From Lipingzhangella_A rawalii (GTDB taxonomy: Bacteria; Actinomycetota; Actinomycetes; Streptosporangiales; Streptosporangiaceae), in the NCBI RefSeq assembly GCF_031628175.1, contig NZ_JAVLVT010000004.1, positions 1 to 64,000 of the forward strand: a stretch of 64,000 nucleotides of DNA. The letters run 5' to 3'. The position numbers and the translations under genes were made by a program. The notes beneath the pieces are model-generated. The model was not told the DNA's origin. It did not search any database and was given only the letters and a program-made list of their open reading frames with translations. Shown in pieces: positions 34,536-43,023 of this stretch; positions within the stretch are counted from its first letter, which is position 1, and every line of letters starts with the position of its first letter.

Positions 34536-35207
34536 TCACGGATCGTGTTGGAACGACCCCATAGTGCCGTGGATCACCTCGTCGTAGCGGATGCGTTCGG
34601 GCTGCGGCCCGGCCCAGGTCAGGGTGTAGGACACCCGGTTGTCCACGTGCACCTGGAGCCAGATCTCGAACCAGTCGGACTCCTCGACATCCAGATGCCG
34701 GTCCAGATAGGCGTCGGTGTAGGTGACGCTCGCCTCGATTGCCGCCACGTCCCAGTGGCTGGGCCATTCCCGAAACCGCTCCGGATCGAGTTCGGTGTAG
34801 CTGTAGTCTGCGTACACGTTCGCGGTGGACATATCCTCGGCGAATCCGGCCAGCTGCATTGAGGCGTCCGGGCCGTCCTCGTGCTCGGCCCAGGGCAGCA
34901 CCGCCATGGCCAACGCGTCGGTGTCCTGGCGCTGTTCGATCTCGACCCCGGTCCGGTCCTGCCCACTGTCACGAGTGGCAAGCTCCCAGCCCGCCGGATG
35001 ACGCACCAGGAACTGCTCTCCCTCGTGGTACTCGTACTCGGTCGTGACCGGGCGTAGGTTCCGCTCCCAGTAGAGCGTGCCACCCAGGCCCGCCGCCACC
35101 AGCACCGACACCAGTAACACGGCGCCAGTCCAGATGCGCCGACGACGCCGGTGCCGGCGCGTCCGGCCGGCCCCCGCCGTGCGTTCCGGGGGAGCATGGT
35201 CCGTCAT
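34536..35207 (-). CDS. Membrane-anchored homologue of the adjacent kinase's sensor domain
   Basis: 223 aa: basic N-terminal tail, one membrane helix (about 27-47), and a 170-residue extracellular domain. Aligned with the kinase ectodomain it shares VTTEYEYH with VTTEYDWH, the YxxHP/RYPEEW-type strand HPAGWEL with YPEEWSV, ALAMAV with GMGIAV, HWDVAAIEASVTYT with DYEVGAVEETYT, and the end WAGPQPERIRYDEV...GSFQ with WTGPQSERDGYDEV...GSFQ. It lacks any kinase domain. Located 132 bp upstream of the kinase on the same strand, it may be a co-receptor or ligand-sharing regulator. No database family is assigned from memory. Confidence 0.8.
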   Translation of the reverse strand: MTDHAPPERTAGAGRTRRHRRRRRIWTGAVLLVSVLVAAGLGGTLYWERNLRPVTTEYEYHEGEQFLVRHPAGWELATRDSGQDRTGVEIEQRQDTDALAMAVLPWAEHEDGPDASMQLAGFAEDMSTANVYADYSYTELDPERFREWPSHWDVAAIEASVTYTDAYLDRHLDVEESDWFEIWLQVHVDNRVSYTLTWAGPQPERIRYDEVIHGTMGSFQHDP

Positions 35208-35359
35208 GGTTGACTCCCTGGGGGAATGTCAGGAGTACAGCCAGAAGCCGGTCCAGACTAGCGAGTATGGACAGACGCGTCCCTCCGTTGCACCAATCGG
35301 GACCGCACTGATACCAGCCCGCAATATCCGCAGTTCACAACGGATCTCCGTGGTGTACC
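35208..35359. promoter_or_regulatory. Divergent promoter interval before the cobalamin riboswitch
   Basis: About 150 bp between the divergent sensor-domain gene and the riboswitch. It must contain the promoter of the rightward ABC operon, whose leader begins before 35360. No clear -35/-10 pair could be picked. Confidence 0.3.
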
Positions 35360-35585
35360 AGTAGGTGCCTGTGCTCCCCTGCGCCCGAACCACCGACGGC
35401 GGTGTGCGATCATCGGAAAAACTGCACGGGTCGTAGTGCACGGGAAGCCGGTGTGAAACCGGCGCGGTCCTCGCCACTGTGACCGGAGGGCACGGCACCA
35501 CGCGCCACTGGGTCTGGAGATCCGGGAAGGCGGTGCCGTGCGGGGACCCGAGTCCCGACTCCGGGAGCCAGGAGACCGGCTACGA
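35360..35585 (+). ncRNA. Cobalamin (AdoCbl/B12) riboswitch
   Basis: All main B12-riboswitch landmarks are present in order: the P3 region TAGGTGCCTGTG near 35362, the GGGAAGCCGGTGTGAAACCG core (35442-35461) followed by GCGGTCCTCGCCACTGTGACC, and the B12 box GCCAGGAGACCGGC (35567-35580). P1 closes around 35360 and 35585. It precedes the receptor gene at 35625 by 40 nt, so it probably sequesters the ribosome site or terminates transcription when cobalamin is bound. This marks the following ABC operon as corrinoid- or cobalt-related. Confidence 0.95.
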
Positions 35586-35624
35586 CCCAGCGACGGTACG
35601 ACCACGAAGGATGGTTGGGTCCCC

Positions 35625-36686
35625 ATGACTCATATCGACGCGCGCACCCGAGGTGTGCGCACTCTCGCTCCGATTCTCGGCCTCACCCTTGCCCTCGGCG
35701 CATGTAGCCCCACGGATGGCGGGGACGGCGGCACCACGGACGAGGGTGGCCAAGCCGCCGGCGACACGATCCAGAACTGCGACATCGAGGTTCCCGCCGA
35801 CGAGGCCCCGGAGCGCGTGTTCGCCGCCTACCAGCCCGCGATCGAGATGGCCCACGCGCTGGGCATCAGCGACCGGCTGGTGGGCACGGCCTACCTGGAC
35901 GCCGAGGTCCTGCCGGAGTACGCCGAAGCTCAGGAAGCCCAGGAGTACTATGCGAACATCCCCAGCCGCGAGGAGCTACTGAACCACGATCCGGACTTCG
36001 TGCTGTCCGGGTTCAACGGGGTGTTTGCCGACGGTGGAGACGGCAGTTTCGGCACCCGCACCGAGCTGCGGGAGCTGGGCATCGAGAGCTGGATCTTCAG
36101 CCCGCTGTGCCCCTCCGAGGACGGCGGCACCGACGAGTCCATCGACCCCAGCACGGTGACGATGGACAGTATCTACGCGGACCTGCACGACCTCGGCACG
36201 ATCTTCGGTGTGGAGGAGCGGGCCGAGGAGGTCGTCACCGAGATGCAGGAGACGGTCTCCGAAACCGAGGAGATCGTTGCGGAGGCGGAGGACACTCCCT
36301 CGGTGGTCATCGGCCGTCCCGATGACGAGGGCTTCCGGGTCACCGGGGAACCGGACTTCTCCACGGTGCTGTTGGAACACGCCGGCGCCGAGAACCCCTT
36401 CGCGGACCTGGACGAGGCCCGCAACATCGACGTGAGCACCGAGGAACTGATCGAGCGGGATCCGGACTACATCCTGGTGGATGTGTGCTGCGACGCGGAG
36501 ATGACCGCCGCCGACGCGGCCGACGGCGTCGCCGAGATCCGCAACGACCCGGCCCTGGCCAACGTCACCGCAGTGGAGGAAGACCAGGTCCTGGAATTCA
36601 CGTTCGCCGACCGCTCCGCCGGGGTGCGTAGTGCGCCCGTGGTGGCGGAGATCGCCGAGATGGTGCACCCGGAGCTCTACGAGTAA
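35625..36686 (+). CDS. Riboswitch-controlled ABC substrate-binding lipoprotein (BtuF/FecB class)
   Basis: 353-aa class III binding lipoprotein; lipobox LALGAC at Cys27 followed by an acidic Gly-rich linker. The N lobe has PERVFAAYQPAIEMAHALGISDRLVGTAYLD and the C lobe HAGAENPFADLDEARNIDVSTEEL. It should bind a corrinoid or metal-chelate, as the operon is under a cobalamin riboswitch. Sequence resembles ferric-siderophore receptors, so specificity rests on the riboswitch, not on motifs. ATG at 35625, downstream of GAAGGATGG, is the first start after the riboswitch. The permease gene follows after 4 bp. Confidence 0.9.
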   Translation: MTHIDARTRGVRTLAPILGLTLALGACSPTDGGDGGTTDEGGQAAGDTIQNCDIEVPADEAPERVFAAYQPAIEMAHALGISDRLVGTAYLDAEVLPEYAEAQEAQEYYANIPSREELLNHDPDFVLSGFNGVFADGGDGSFGTRTELRELGIESWIFSPLCPSEDGGTDESIDPSTVTMDSIYADLHDLGTIFGVEERAEEVVTEMQETVSETEEIVAEAEDTPSVVIGRPDDEGFRVTGEPDFSTVLLEHAGAENPFADLDEARNIDVSTEELIERDPDYILVDVCCDAEMTAADAADGVAEIRNDPALANVTAVEEDQVLEFTFADRSAGVRSAPVVAEIAEMVHPELYE

Positions 36687-36690
36687 CGCC

Positions 36691-37785
36691 ATGGCTTCGC
36701 ACGCACCCGCCCCGGCTGCGTCCGCCCCCATCCTGGCCGCCCTCCGCGCCCGGCTCCAGGCCGCGGCCGAGGGGGCCGGGATGTTGCAGGGCAGCTGGTC
36801 CCGCACCGCCGGGCTGTTCGTCGCGGTGTGCGCCCTGGGCGCCACCACACTCGCCTCGCTGCTGTACGGCAACCAGACCCTCGCCCTCGCCGATGTGCAC
36901 GCGGCCTACTTCTCCTACACCGGCTCCAACACCGACCTGGTGATCCTGCATCTGCGGGTGCCACGCACCCTGGTCGGTCTGGTGGTGGGTATGGCCCTGG
37001 GTATGGCCGGTGTCCTGGTCCAGGGCATCACCCGCAACCCCCTGGGTGGCCCGGGCATTCTGGGCATCAATGCTGGGGCCGCCGTCGCCGCCGTTCTGGC
37101 GATCACCGTCCTGGGCACCGGCGCGCTGATCGGCTACGTCTGGTTCGCATTCCTGGGGGCTGCCCTCGCCGCGGTCCTCGTCTACACCGTGGCCTCGCTC
37201 GGTCAGGGCGGTGCCAGTCCGGTGAAACTGGCGGTCGCTGGTGCTGCGGTCAGTGCCATGCTTGGCTCGGTAACCTCGGCGATCATCCTGACCGACCGGA
37301 CTGCACTTAACGAGTATCGGTTCTGGACGGTCGGCTCCCTCGCCGGAGCCGACACCGCAACCCTCCTGTACGCGACCCCGCTGATCGCCCTCGGAGCACT
37401 GGTGGCGATTGGCCTGACCCGCACGCTGAACACGCTCGCGCTCGGTGACGAGATGGCGCGCAGCCTGGGCAGTCGCATCTGGCTCACCCGGGCGCTGGGT
37501 GGGCTGGCGGTGGTGCTGTTGGCCGGTACGGCGACGGCGGCAGCGGGACCGATCGGCTTCGTCGGCCTGGCCGTACCCCATGTCGCGCGTGCCATCGCCG
37601 GTCCGGACTATCGTTGGATCCTTCCGTGGACGGCGGTACTGGCTCCCCTCCTCCTGCTGGCCGCGGACATTCTGGGTCGGATCGTGGCGCGTCCCGAGGA
37701 GCTCCAGGTGGGGATCGTGACCGCGTTGGTGGGGGCACCGTTCTTCATCTACCTGGTGCGACGGCGAAAGTTGGCGTCACTGTGA
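36691..37785 (+). CDS. FecCD-family ABC permease, first subunit
   Basis: 364-aa permease of the BtuC/FecCD family with about ten helices after a 45-residue cytoplasmic tail. The family motif LHLRVPRTLVGLVVGMALGMAGVLVQGITRNPLGGPGILGINAGAA region (start at about residue 85) is clear, as is the coupling segment LALGDEMARSLGSRIW and AGPIGFVGLAVPHVAR near 290. It would form a heterodimer with the next permease. ATG at 36691, 4 bp after the receptor stop; its stop overlaps the next start (GTGA). Confidence 0.95.
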   Translation: MASHAPAPAASAPILAALRARLQAAAEGAGMLQGSWSRTAGLFVAVCALGATTLASLLYGNQTLALADVHAAYFSYTGSNTDLVILHLRVPRTLVGLVVGMALGMAGVLVQGITRNPLGGPGILGINAGAAVAAVLAITVLGTGALIGYVWFAFLGAALAAVLVYTVASLGQGGASPVKLAVAGAAVSAMLGSVTSAIILTDRTALNEYRFWTVGSLAGADTATLLYATPLIALGALVAIGLTRTLNTLALGDEMARSLGSRIWLTRALGGLAVVLLAGTATAAAGPIGFVGLAVPHVARAIAGPDYRWILPWTAVLAPLLLLAADILGRIVARPEELQVGIVTALVGAPFFIYLVRRRKLASL

Positions 37786-38867
37786 GTACACGTCTGTCGT
37801 CCCCCATGGTGCGCCGCAGCGAGCTCCTGCCGGCGGGCACCCGCGTCCTCGGCCCCCGAGGCGTCTCCCTGCGTATCTACGGACCGGCGGTGCTGGTGGG
37901 GGGCGTGTTTACGGGTTTGGCCCTGTTCCTGGCGATGTTGTCGATCACCCTCGGCGACTTCGACATGCGGCTGCGCGACGTGCCGGCCGCGCTGACCGGG
38001 CAGGCAAGCCCGCTGGTGACGCACATCGTCGTGGATCTGCGCCTACCCCGGGTCCTCACCGGGCTCGGGGTGGGCGCGGCCCTGGCGATGTCCGGGATGC
38101 TGCTGCAACGTCTGGCGCACAACCCCCTGGTGAGTCCGGACATCATCGGGATCAATGCCGGGGCCAGCACGGCGGCGGTGAGCACGATCGTCGTGGTCGG
38201 CGGAACCGCGCTCACGATCGCCTCGGGTGCCCTCCTCGGCGCTGTCACCACCGCGGTGCTGCTGTACCTGCTGGCCTATAAGCAAGGCGTCTCCGGCTAT
38301 CGACTGGTGCTCATCGGGATCGGTGTCACCGCGATGCTGACGTCGGTCACCTCCTACCTAATGACCCGCACCGACCTGGACACCGCGGCCCGCGCCATGT
38401 TCTGGCTCACCGGCAGCCTGTCCGGCCGCGGCTGGCCGCACGCGGTCACCATCGGGATCGGACTACTCGTGTTCGCCCCGCTGGCCTTCGCCATGGCGCG
38501 GCAGATCCGGCTGTTGCAGCTGGGGGACGACACCGCCCGTGCCCTGGGCGGTCGGGTGCAGCTGGCTCGCGCCGGACTGCTGTTCACCGCCGCGGGGCTG
38601 TCGGCCATGTCGGTCGCCGTCGCCGGTCCGGTCACCTTCGTCGCCCTGGTCGCACCGCAGATCGTGCGCCGCCTGCTCCACGAACGTGTTGTGGGACTGC
38701 TGCCAGCGGCGGCCTGTGGGGCTGTGCTGGTGATCGGCGCGGATCTCATCGCACGCACGGCCTTCGGCGGCACCGAGCTTCCCGCGGGAGTGATCACCGG
38801 CGCCCTGGGTGGTCCCTACATGCTCTATCTCCTGGCCCGGACCAACCGGATTGGACGAGGTGGTTGA
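37782..38867 (+). CDS. FecCD-family ABC permease, second subunit
   Basis: 361-aa partner permease. The start is GTG at 37782, overlapping the preceding stop as GTGA. Family motif DLRLPRVLTGLGVGAALAMS followed by HNPLVSPDIIGINAGAS, coupling helix LQLGDDTARALGGRVQ and the AGPVTFVALVAPQIVRR signature are present. Two distinct FecCD proteins in one operon are typical of siderophore importers (FecC/FecD); B12 importers usually use a BtuC homodimer, making this a hybrid-looking arrangement under a cobalamin riboswitch. Confidence 0.95.
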   Translation: MSTRLSSPMVRRSELLPAGTRVLGPRGVSLRIYGPAVLVGGVFTGLALFLAMLSITLGDFDMRLRDVPAALTGQASPLVTHIVVDLRLPRVLTGLGVGAALAMSGMLLQRLAHNPLVSPDIIGINAGASTAAVSTIVVVGGTALTIASGALLGAVTTAVLLYLLAYKQGVSGYRLVLIGIGVTAMLTSVTSYLMTRTDLDTAARAMFWLTGSLSGRGWPHAVTIGIGLLVFAPLAFAMARQIRLLQLGDDTARALGGRVQLARAGLLFTAAGLSAMSVAVAGPVTFVALVAPQIVRRLLHERVVGLLPAAACGAVLVIGADLIARTAFGGTELPAGVITGALGGPYMLYLLARTNRIGRGG

Positions 38868-39709
38868 CCTTGGACTCCGCAACCATGACTGTGAACACGA
38901 CGACCGCAGCACCCCGGATCGCCGCACAGGAGCTCAGTCTGCGCTACGGCGACACCCCGATCGTGGACCACCTGTCGGTGCACCTGCCGGCACAGCGGAT
39001 CACCACCATTGTTGGCGCGAACGGCTGTGGCAAGTCCACACTACTGCGGGGGGTAGCCCGGCTCCTGAAGCCGAGTTCGGGCACGGTGACCCTGGACGGC
39101 ACGGACATCGCCACGGTGCCCGCGGCCGAGCTTGCCACCCGGCTGGGCATGCTGCCGCAGCAACCCCTCGCCCCGGAGGGCATCACCGTCGCCGATCTGG
39201 TGGGGCGTGGGCGTCATCCACACCAACGGTGGTTTCGGCAATGGTCCGAGGAGGACGAGGCAGCTGTGGCTTCCGCGTTGGAGGCCACCGGTGTCCAGGA
39301 CCTGGCACACCGCTCCGTGGACGAGCTCTCCGGGGGTCAGCGCCAGCGGGTGTGGATCGCCCTGGCGCTGGCGCAGGGCACCGAGACGATGCTGCTCGAC
39401 GAACCGACCACCTTCCTTGACCTGGCCCACCAGGTGGAGGTGCTGGACCTGCTGCGGGAGCTGAACCAGGAACGGGGCCGGACCATCGTTCTGGTGCTGC
39501 ACGACCTGAACCTCGCCTGCCGCTACGCCGACCACCTGATCGCCATGCGTTCCGGTCAGATCGTCGCGGCCGGAACCCCGGAGGAGGTCATCACCCCGCA
39601 GGCCGTGTCGGAGGTGTTCGGGCTGGACTGCGAGGTGATCGAGGATCCGTTGTCCGGGACGCCGCTGGTCCTGCCGCGTCCGAAGGACACCCACCCCCAC
39701 CGGGGCTGA
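38864..39709 (+). CDS. ABC transporter ATP-binding protein (FecE/BtuD class)
   Basis: 281-aa ATPase. Walker A is GANGCGKST, the Q-loop follows in LGMLPQQPLAPEGITV, then DLVGRGRHPH, signature LSGGQRQRVWIALALAQ, Walker B MLLDEP, switch His in LVLHDLNLA. The C terminus has the FecE-type EVFGLDCEVIEDPLSGTPL. The likely start is TTG at 38864, overlapping the previous stop and preceded by GAGG; ATG at 38885 is an alternative without a ribosome site. It is the last gene of the cobalamin-riboswitch operon. Confidence 0.95.
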   Translation: MTLDSATMTVNTTTAAPRIAAQELSLRYGDTPIVDHLSVHLPAQRITTIVGANGCGKSTLLRGVARLLKPSSGTVTLDGTDIATVPAAELATRLGMLPQQPLAPEGITVADLVGRGRHPHQRWFRQWSEEDEAAVASALEATGVQDLAHRSVDELSGGQRQRVWIALALAQGTETMLLDEPTTFLDLAHQVEVLDLLRELNQERGRTIVLVLHDLNLACRYADHLIAMRSGQIVAAGTPEEVITPQAVSEVFGLDCEVIEDPLSGTPLVLPRPKDTHPHRG

Positions 39710-39780
39710 GGCGCCATCAGGACCTCCGCGCGGGACCACTATGCTCGGCGCCGACACCGAGTGGATGTTGGGGTTGTTCT

Positions 39781-40611
39781 ATGGTTCAGGTCGCTGTCGC
39801 CCAGTACGCTCCGGGCCAGGACAAGGTCACCAACCTGGCCACCGCGGAGTGGGCGGTCGCGGACGCCGCGGCTCGTGGTGCCCGGGTGGTGGTTCTGCCG
39901 GAGTACGCGATGTTCACCGCACCGCGGATGGACCAACGGTTCGTCGCCGCGGCCGAACCGCTGGACGGCCCCTTCGGCCGGGGGCTGTCCGAGCTCGCAC
40001 AGCGCTACGGGCTGGTGGTTGTGGCCGGGATGAACGAGGCACTGCCCAGTGATCCGGAACGTTTCGCCAATACCCAGATCGCAGTGGGGCCGAGCGGCGA
40101 GATCCTCGCCGAGTACCGTAAGCTCCACCTCTACGATGCTTTCGGAGTAACAGAGTCGGCGGTGGTGCGGCCGGGCGATGTGGCGGCACCGCACACCTTC
40201 ACGGTTCCCCACGCCGATCCCGCGGCCCCAGCCGACGCGAACTCGCTCACCTTTGGGCTCCAGACCTGCTACGACCTGCGGTTCCCGGAGGTCACCCGCC
40301 GAATCGTCGACGCCGGGGCGGAGGTTGTGCTGGTGGGCGCGCAGTGGGTCCCCGGGCCGCTCAAGGAGTATCACTGGAGCACCCTGGTTCGCGCGCGGGC
40401 CATCGAGAACACCATCTACGTGGCAGCGGCCGGTCAGAACGCCCCGACCGGATCCGGCACCAGCATGATCGTGGACCCGATGGGGGTGGTTGTCGCGGAG
40501 CTGGGTGAACGCACCGCCGTCGCGGCCGCCGAGCTGAGCATTGAGCGGGTGACCGAGGTCCGCACACGCAATCCCGCCGTCTCCCTGCGGCGATTTTCGG
40601 TCACACCCTAA
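39781..40611 (+). CDS. Carbon-nitrogen hydrolase (nitrilase-superfamily amidase)
   Basis: 276-aa cytoplasmic amidase of the nitrilase superfamily, with the Glu-Lys-Cys triad: Glu41 in LPEYAMF, Lys114 in YRKLHLYD and Cys163 in QTCYDLRFPE. The pattern fits the Nit2/omega-amidase or deaminated-glutathione amidase branch more than true nitrilases; the substrate is not certain. The length is that of a single domain. The start codon at 39781 is ATG, 71 bp after the ABC ATPase stop on the same strand, so read-through from the riboswitch operon is possible but not shown. Confidence 0.9.
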   Translation: MVQVAVAQYAPGQDKVTNLATAEWAVADAAARGARVVVLPEYAMFTAPRMDQRFVAAAEPLDGPFGRGLSELAQRYGLVVVAGMNEALPSDPERFANTQIAVGPSGEILAEYRKLHLYDAFGVTESAVVRPGDVAAPHTFTVPHADPAAPADANSLTFGLQTCYDLRFPEVTRRIVDAGAEVVLVGAQWVPGPLKEYHWSTLVRARAIENTIYVAAAGQNAPTGSGTSMIVDPMGVVVAELGERTAVAAAELSIERVTEVRTRNPAVSLRRFSVTP

Positions 40612-40911
40612 CGACGGTCATGTGATACCGGACAGTCGCTCCCGGCGCAGCAGCCGAAAGGGTCATCGCTGGTCGGTGCGTGGCCACGGGTGTCGCTTTC
40701 GGTCCATTACCCAGCGTTTCCGATATACGGACTGTTCCGACCGCGTCCGGTGTGCCGAACCAAAACTTGACTACTCATTGTTGTTATAGATATACATACA
40801 GTCACGGAAACGGGTTATACATCTCTCTGGCCTGCCGATGTCGCTGGTTCAGCCGAAGCCGATTATCGACGGCCCGCCAATCTGTCCTCAACCACGGGGG
40901 GAGCAAGGACG
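40612..40911 (+). promoter_or_regulatory. 300-bp intergenic with a consensus-like promoter
   Basis: TTGACT (40767-40772), 18-bp spacer, then TATACA (40791-40796) is the best sigma-70-like promoter in the window, in a locally AT-rich patch. It points to the small CxxC protein gene at 40912. The rest shows no gene. Confidence 0.55.
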
Positions 40912-41160
40912 TTGCGCGGACTCAGCACCGAACCGATGGTCCATCCGCACCCGGCCGACGACCCGTGCGCGTCCGAGGCCCTGACCGCAGAGCAAGCCAT
41001 CGGTGAGGCCTGCGGTATCTGTCACGCTCGGTGGCCGCTACCGCAGGTCCCGCTGGTCGAGTCCGCGGAGGACGCTCCGCTCTACGTGTGCCGCGACTGT
41101 GCCACACTCGCGGGTGTGGCCACGCCACGGCCAGCACGCCGCTCGCTCGCTGTGCACTGA
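40912..41160 (+). CDS. Small zinc-ribbon-like protein (two CxxC motifs)
   Basis: 82 aa. Two CxxC pairs, CGIC (about residue 35) and CRDC (about 63), spaced as in a zinc ribbon, with a flexible N-terminal part. I do not recognise the family; short proteins of this kind are widespread in actinobacteria. The start is probably TTG at 40912, behind GGGGGGAGCAAGGA; ATG at 40936 is an alternative without a ribosome site. A strong promoter lies about 115 bp upstream and a 14-bp hairpin terminator follows, so it is an independent transcription unit. Confidence 0.7.
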   Translation: MRGLSTEPMVHPHPADDPCASEALTAEQAIGEACGICHARWPLPQVPLVESAEDAPLYVCRDCATLAGVATPRPARRSLAVH

Positions 41161-41181
41161 CCTCGGATCCCGGCCGGCACG

Positions 41182-41218
41182 GCGCTCCGGACCCAGGGGG
41201 AGGCTGGGTCCGGAGCGC
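41182..41218 (+). terminator. Perfect 14-bp hairpin terminator
   Basis: GCGCTCCGGACCCA (41182-41195) pairs perfectly with TGGGTCCGGAGCGC (41205-41218) over a 9-nt loop, 21 nt after the small-protein stop. Confidence 0.8.
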
Positions 41219-41250
41219 TCGACGCGCGGGCTTCCGTGAGGGGAGAGGAA

Positions 41251-41337
41251 GTGCGCGCCTCCATGGTGGACTCACGATCCGACTGGGACGACCTGCGCTC
41301 CCACGCAGCCGACCCGCACTCACGATACTGCGCGTGA
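41251..41337 (+). CDS. Possible 28-aa small protein
   Basis: A GTG-initiated frame of 28 codons directly after GGGGAGAGGAA, one of the better ribosome sites here. The product has SDWDDLRSHAADPHSRYCA at its end. About four-fifths of third codon positions are G or C. It is too short for homology by eye and could be chance; it lies between the terminator at 41218 and the dehydrogenase gene on the other strand. Confidence 0.25.
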   Translation: MRASMVDSRSDWDDLRSHAADPHSRYCA

Positions 41338-41399
41338 CCTGAACATGACCGGAAGTATGAAAAACTCGCTGGCCGTAGATTCACCGGCCGCGTAGACCG

Positions 41400-42896
41400 T
41401 CAGCCGGTCGTGGGAAACCCGAGGCTCACCCCGTCGGGAGTGGGGTCGGGCCATCGCGAGGTCACGGCCTTGGTCCGGGTGTAGAAGTGCACCCCCTCAG
41501 TCCCGTGCGCATGGCTGTCCCCGAACATCGACTGCTTCCAGCCCCCAAAGGAGTAGAAAGCCATTGGCACGGGGATCGGCACGTTGATCCCGACCATGCC
41601 CACCTGCACCTCGTTCTGGAACCTGCGCGCCGCACCGCCGTCCCTGGTGAAGATCGCGGTTCCGTTGCCGTAGGGGCTGCTGTTCACCAGGTCCAGGGCC
41701 TGGCTGTAGGAGGAGGCGCGCACCACCGACAACACGGGGCCGAAAATCTCGTCGCGGTAGCAGGACATGTCGGAAGTGACATGGTCCAGGAGGCATGGCC
41801 CCAACCAGAAGCCACCCTGTGGCTGGCCCAGCACCGGATGGTTGCGACCGTCACGCACCAGGGTCGCACCCTCCGTGACGGCCACGTCGAGATAGGAGGC
41901 CACCCGAGCACGGTGATCGTCGGTGACCAGCGGCCCCATCTCGCTGCGCTCGTCATCGCCGGGACCCACCCGGAGCCGCTCCAGCCGCTGGCGGACACGT
42001 TCGACCAGGCCGTCCCCCACGGGATCCACCGCCACGACCACGGAGACCGCCATGCAGCGCTCCCCCGCGGAGCCGAACCCCGCGGAGACCGCCGCGTCCG
42101 CGGCCAGGTCCAGATCCGAGTCCGGGAGGACCACCATGTGGTTCTTGGCGCCCCCCAACGCCTGTACTCTCTTCCCCCGCCCCGCGGCGGCGGTGTAGAC
42201 GTCCCGGGCCACCGGGGTGGAGCCCACGAAACTCACCGCGGAGATGTCCGGGTGCTCCAGAATCGCGTCCACCGCGTCACGGTCCCCCTGCACCACGTTG
42301 AAGACGCCCTGCGGCAGTCCCGCCTCGGCCCAGAGTTCGGCCAGCCGCAGGGTCACGGAGGGAACCTTCTCACTGGGCTTGAGGACGAAGGTGTTCCCAC
42401 AGGCAATCGCGATCGGGAACATCCACATGGGGACCATCGCCGGGAAGTTGAACGGGGTCACGCCCGCGACCACGCCCAGCGGCTGGTGAATCGAGTACGC
42501 GTCCACGCCCGTGGAGACGTTCTCCGAAAACCCTCCCTTCAGCAGGTGCGGGATCCCGCAGGCGAACTCCACGACCTCCAGCCCCCGGGCCACCTCCCCC
42601 TCGGCGTCCGAGATCACCTTGCCATGCTCGGCGCTGATGGTCTCGGCGAGTTCCCGCCGGTGTGCTCGGACCAGTTCCCGGAACCGGAACAGGATTGCGG
42701 AGCGTCGCCCCAGCGGAGTGTCCCGCCATCCGGGGAAGGCCGACCGGGCGGCGGCAACTGCCGTATCCACCTCCGCGGCCCCGCCGAGCTGGACGGCACC
42801 GCTCACCGTGCCGGTGGCCGGATTGTACAGGTCCTTCTCGCGCCCGCCGCCCGTCGCCGGGCCTCCGTTGATCCAGTGCGACACATGACGTCCCAC
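41400..42896 (-). CDS. mmsA: CoA-acylating methylmalonate-semialdehyde dehydrogenase
   Basis: 498-aa aldehyde dehydrogenase of the MmsA/IolA class, converting malonate or methylmalonate semialdehyde with CoA and NAD+ to acetyl- or propionyl-CoA. N-terminal HWINGG, GVVAGVTPFNFPAMVPMWMF, LGGAKNHMVVLPDSDL and catalytic Cys in GFGSAGERCMA are characteristic; the ALDH general-base Glu is replaced in this subfamily, as here. GTG at 42896 follows AAAGGTGG; ATG at 42917 is an alternative seven codons longer. It lies 127 bp downstream of the aminotransferase gene, same strand, in a probable catabolic operon. Confidence 0.93.
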   Translation of the reverse strand: MGRHVSHWINGGPATGGGREKDLYNPATGTVSGAVQLGGAAEVDTAVAAARSAFPGWRDTPLGRRSAILFRFRELVRAHRRELAETISAEHGKVISDAEGEVARGLEVVEFACGIPHLLKGGFSENVSTGVDAYSIHQPLGVVAGVTPFNFPAMVPMWMFPIAIACGNTFVLKPSEKVPSVTLRLAELWAEAGLPQGVFNVVQGDRDAVDAILEHPDISAVSFVGSTPVARDVYTAAAGRGKRVQALGGAKNHMVVLPDSDLDLAADAAVSAGFGSAGERCMAVSVVVAVDPVGDGLVERVRQRLERLRVGPGDDERSEMGPLVTDDHRARVASYLDVAVTEGATLVRDGRNHPVLGQPQGGFWLGPCLLDHVTSDMSCYRDEIFGPVLSVVRASSYSQALDLVNSSPYGNGTAIFTRDGGAARRFQNEVQVGMVGINVPIPVPMAFYSFGGWKQSMFGDSHAHGTEGVHFYTRTKAVTSRWPDPTPDGVSLGFPTTG

Positions 42897-43023
42897 GGCC
42901 TGGCCACCTTTCTCCATCCACGTTCTGACCGCCACGGCTCGCCGGCAGGCTCCGTGGGAGCGCCGGCGAACCGTGGCTGGTGCTGTGCTCACCTCAGTCA
43001 CCGGCTCCGTTCCGGCCGGAACG

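Noticed and set aside
39781..40611. Nitrilase-family gene as part of cobalamin synthesis
   Set aside because: Only proximity to the riboswitch operon suggests it; motifs fit the Nit2-like amidases, and no cobalamin synthesis gene is present.
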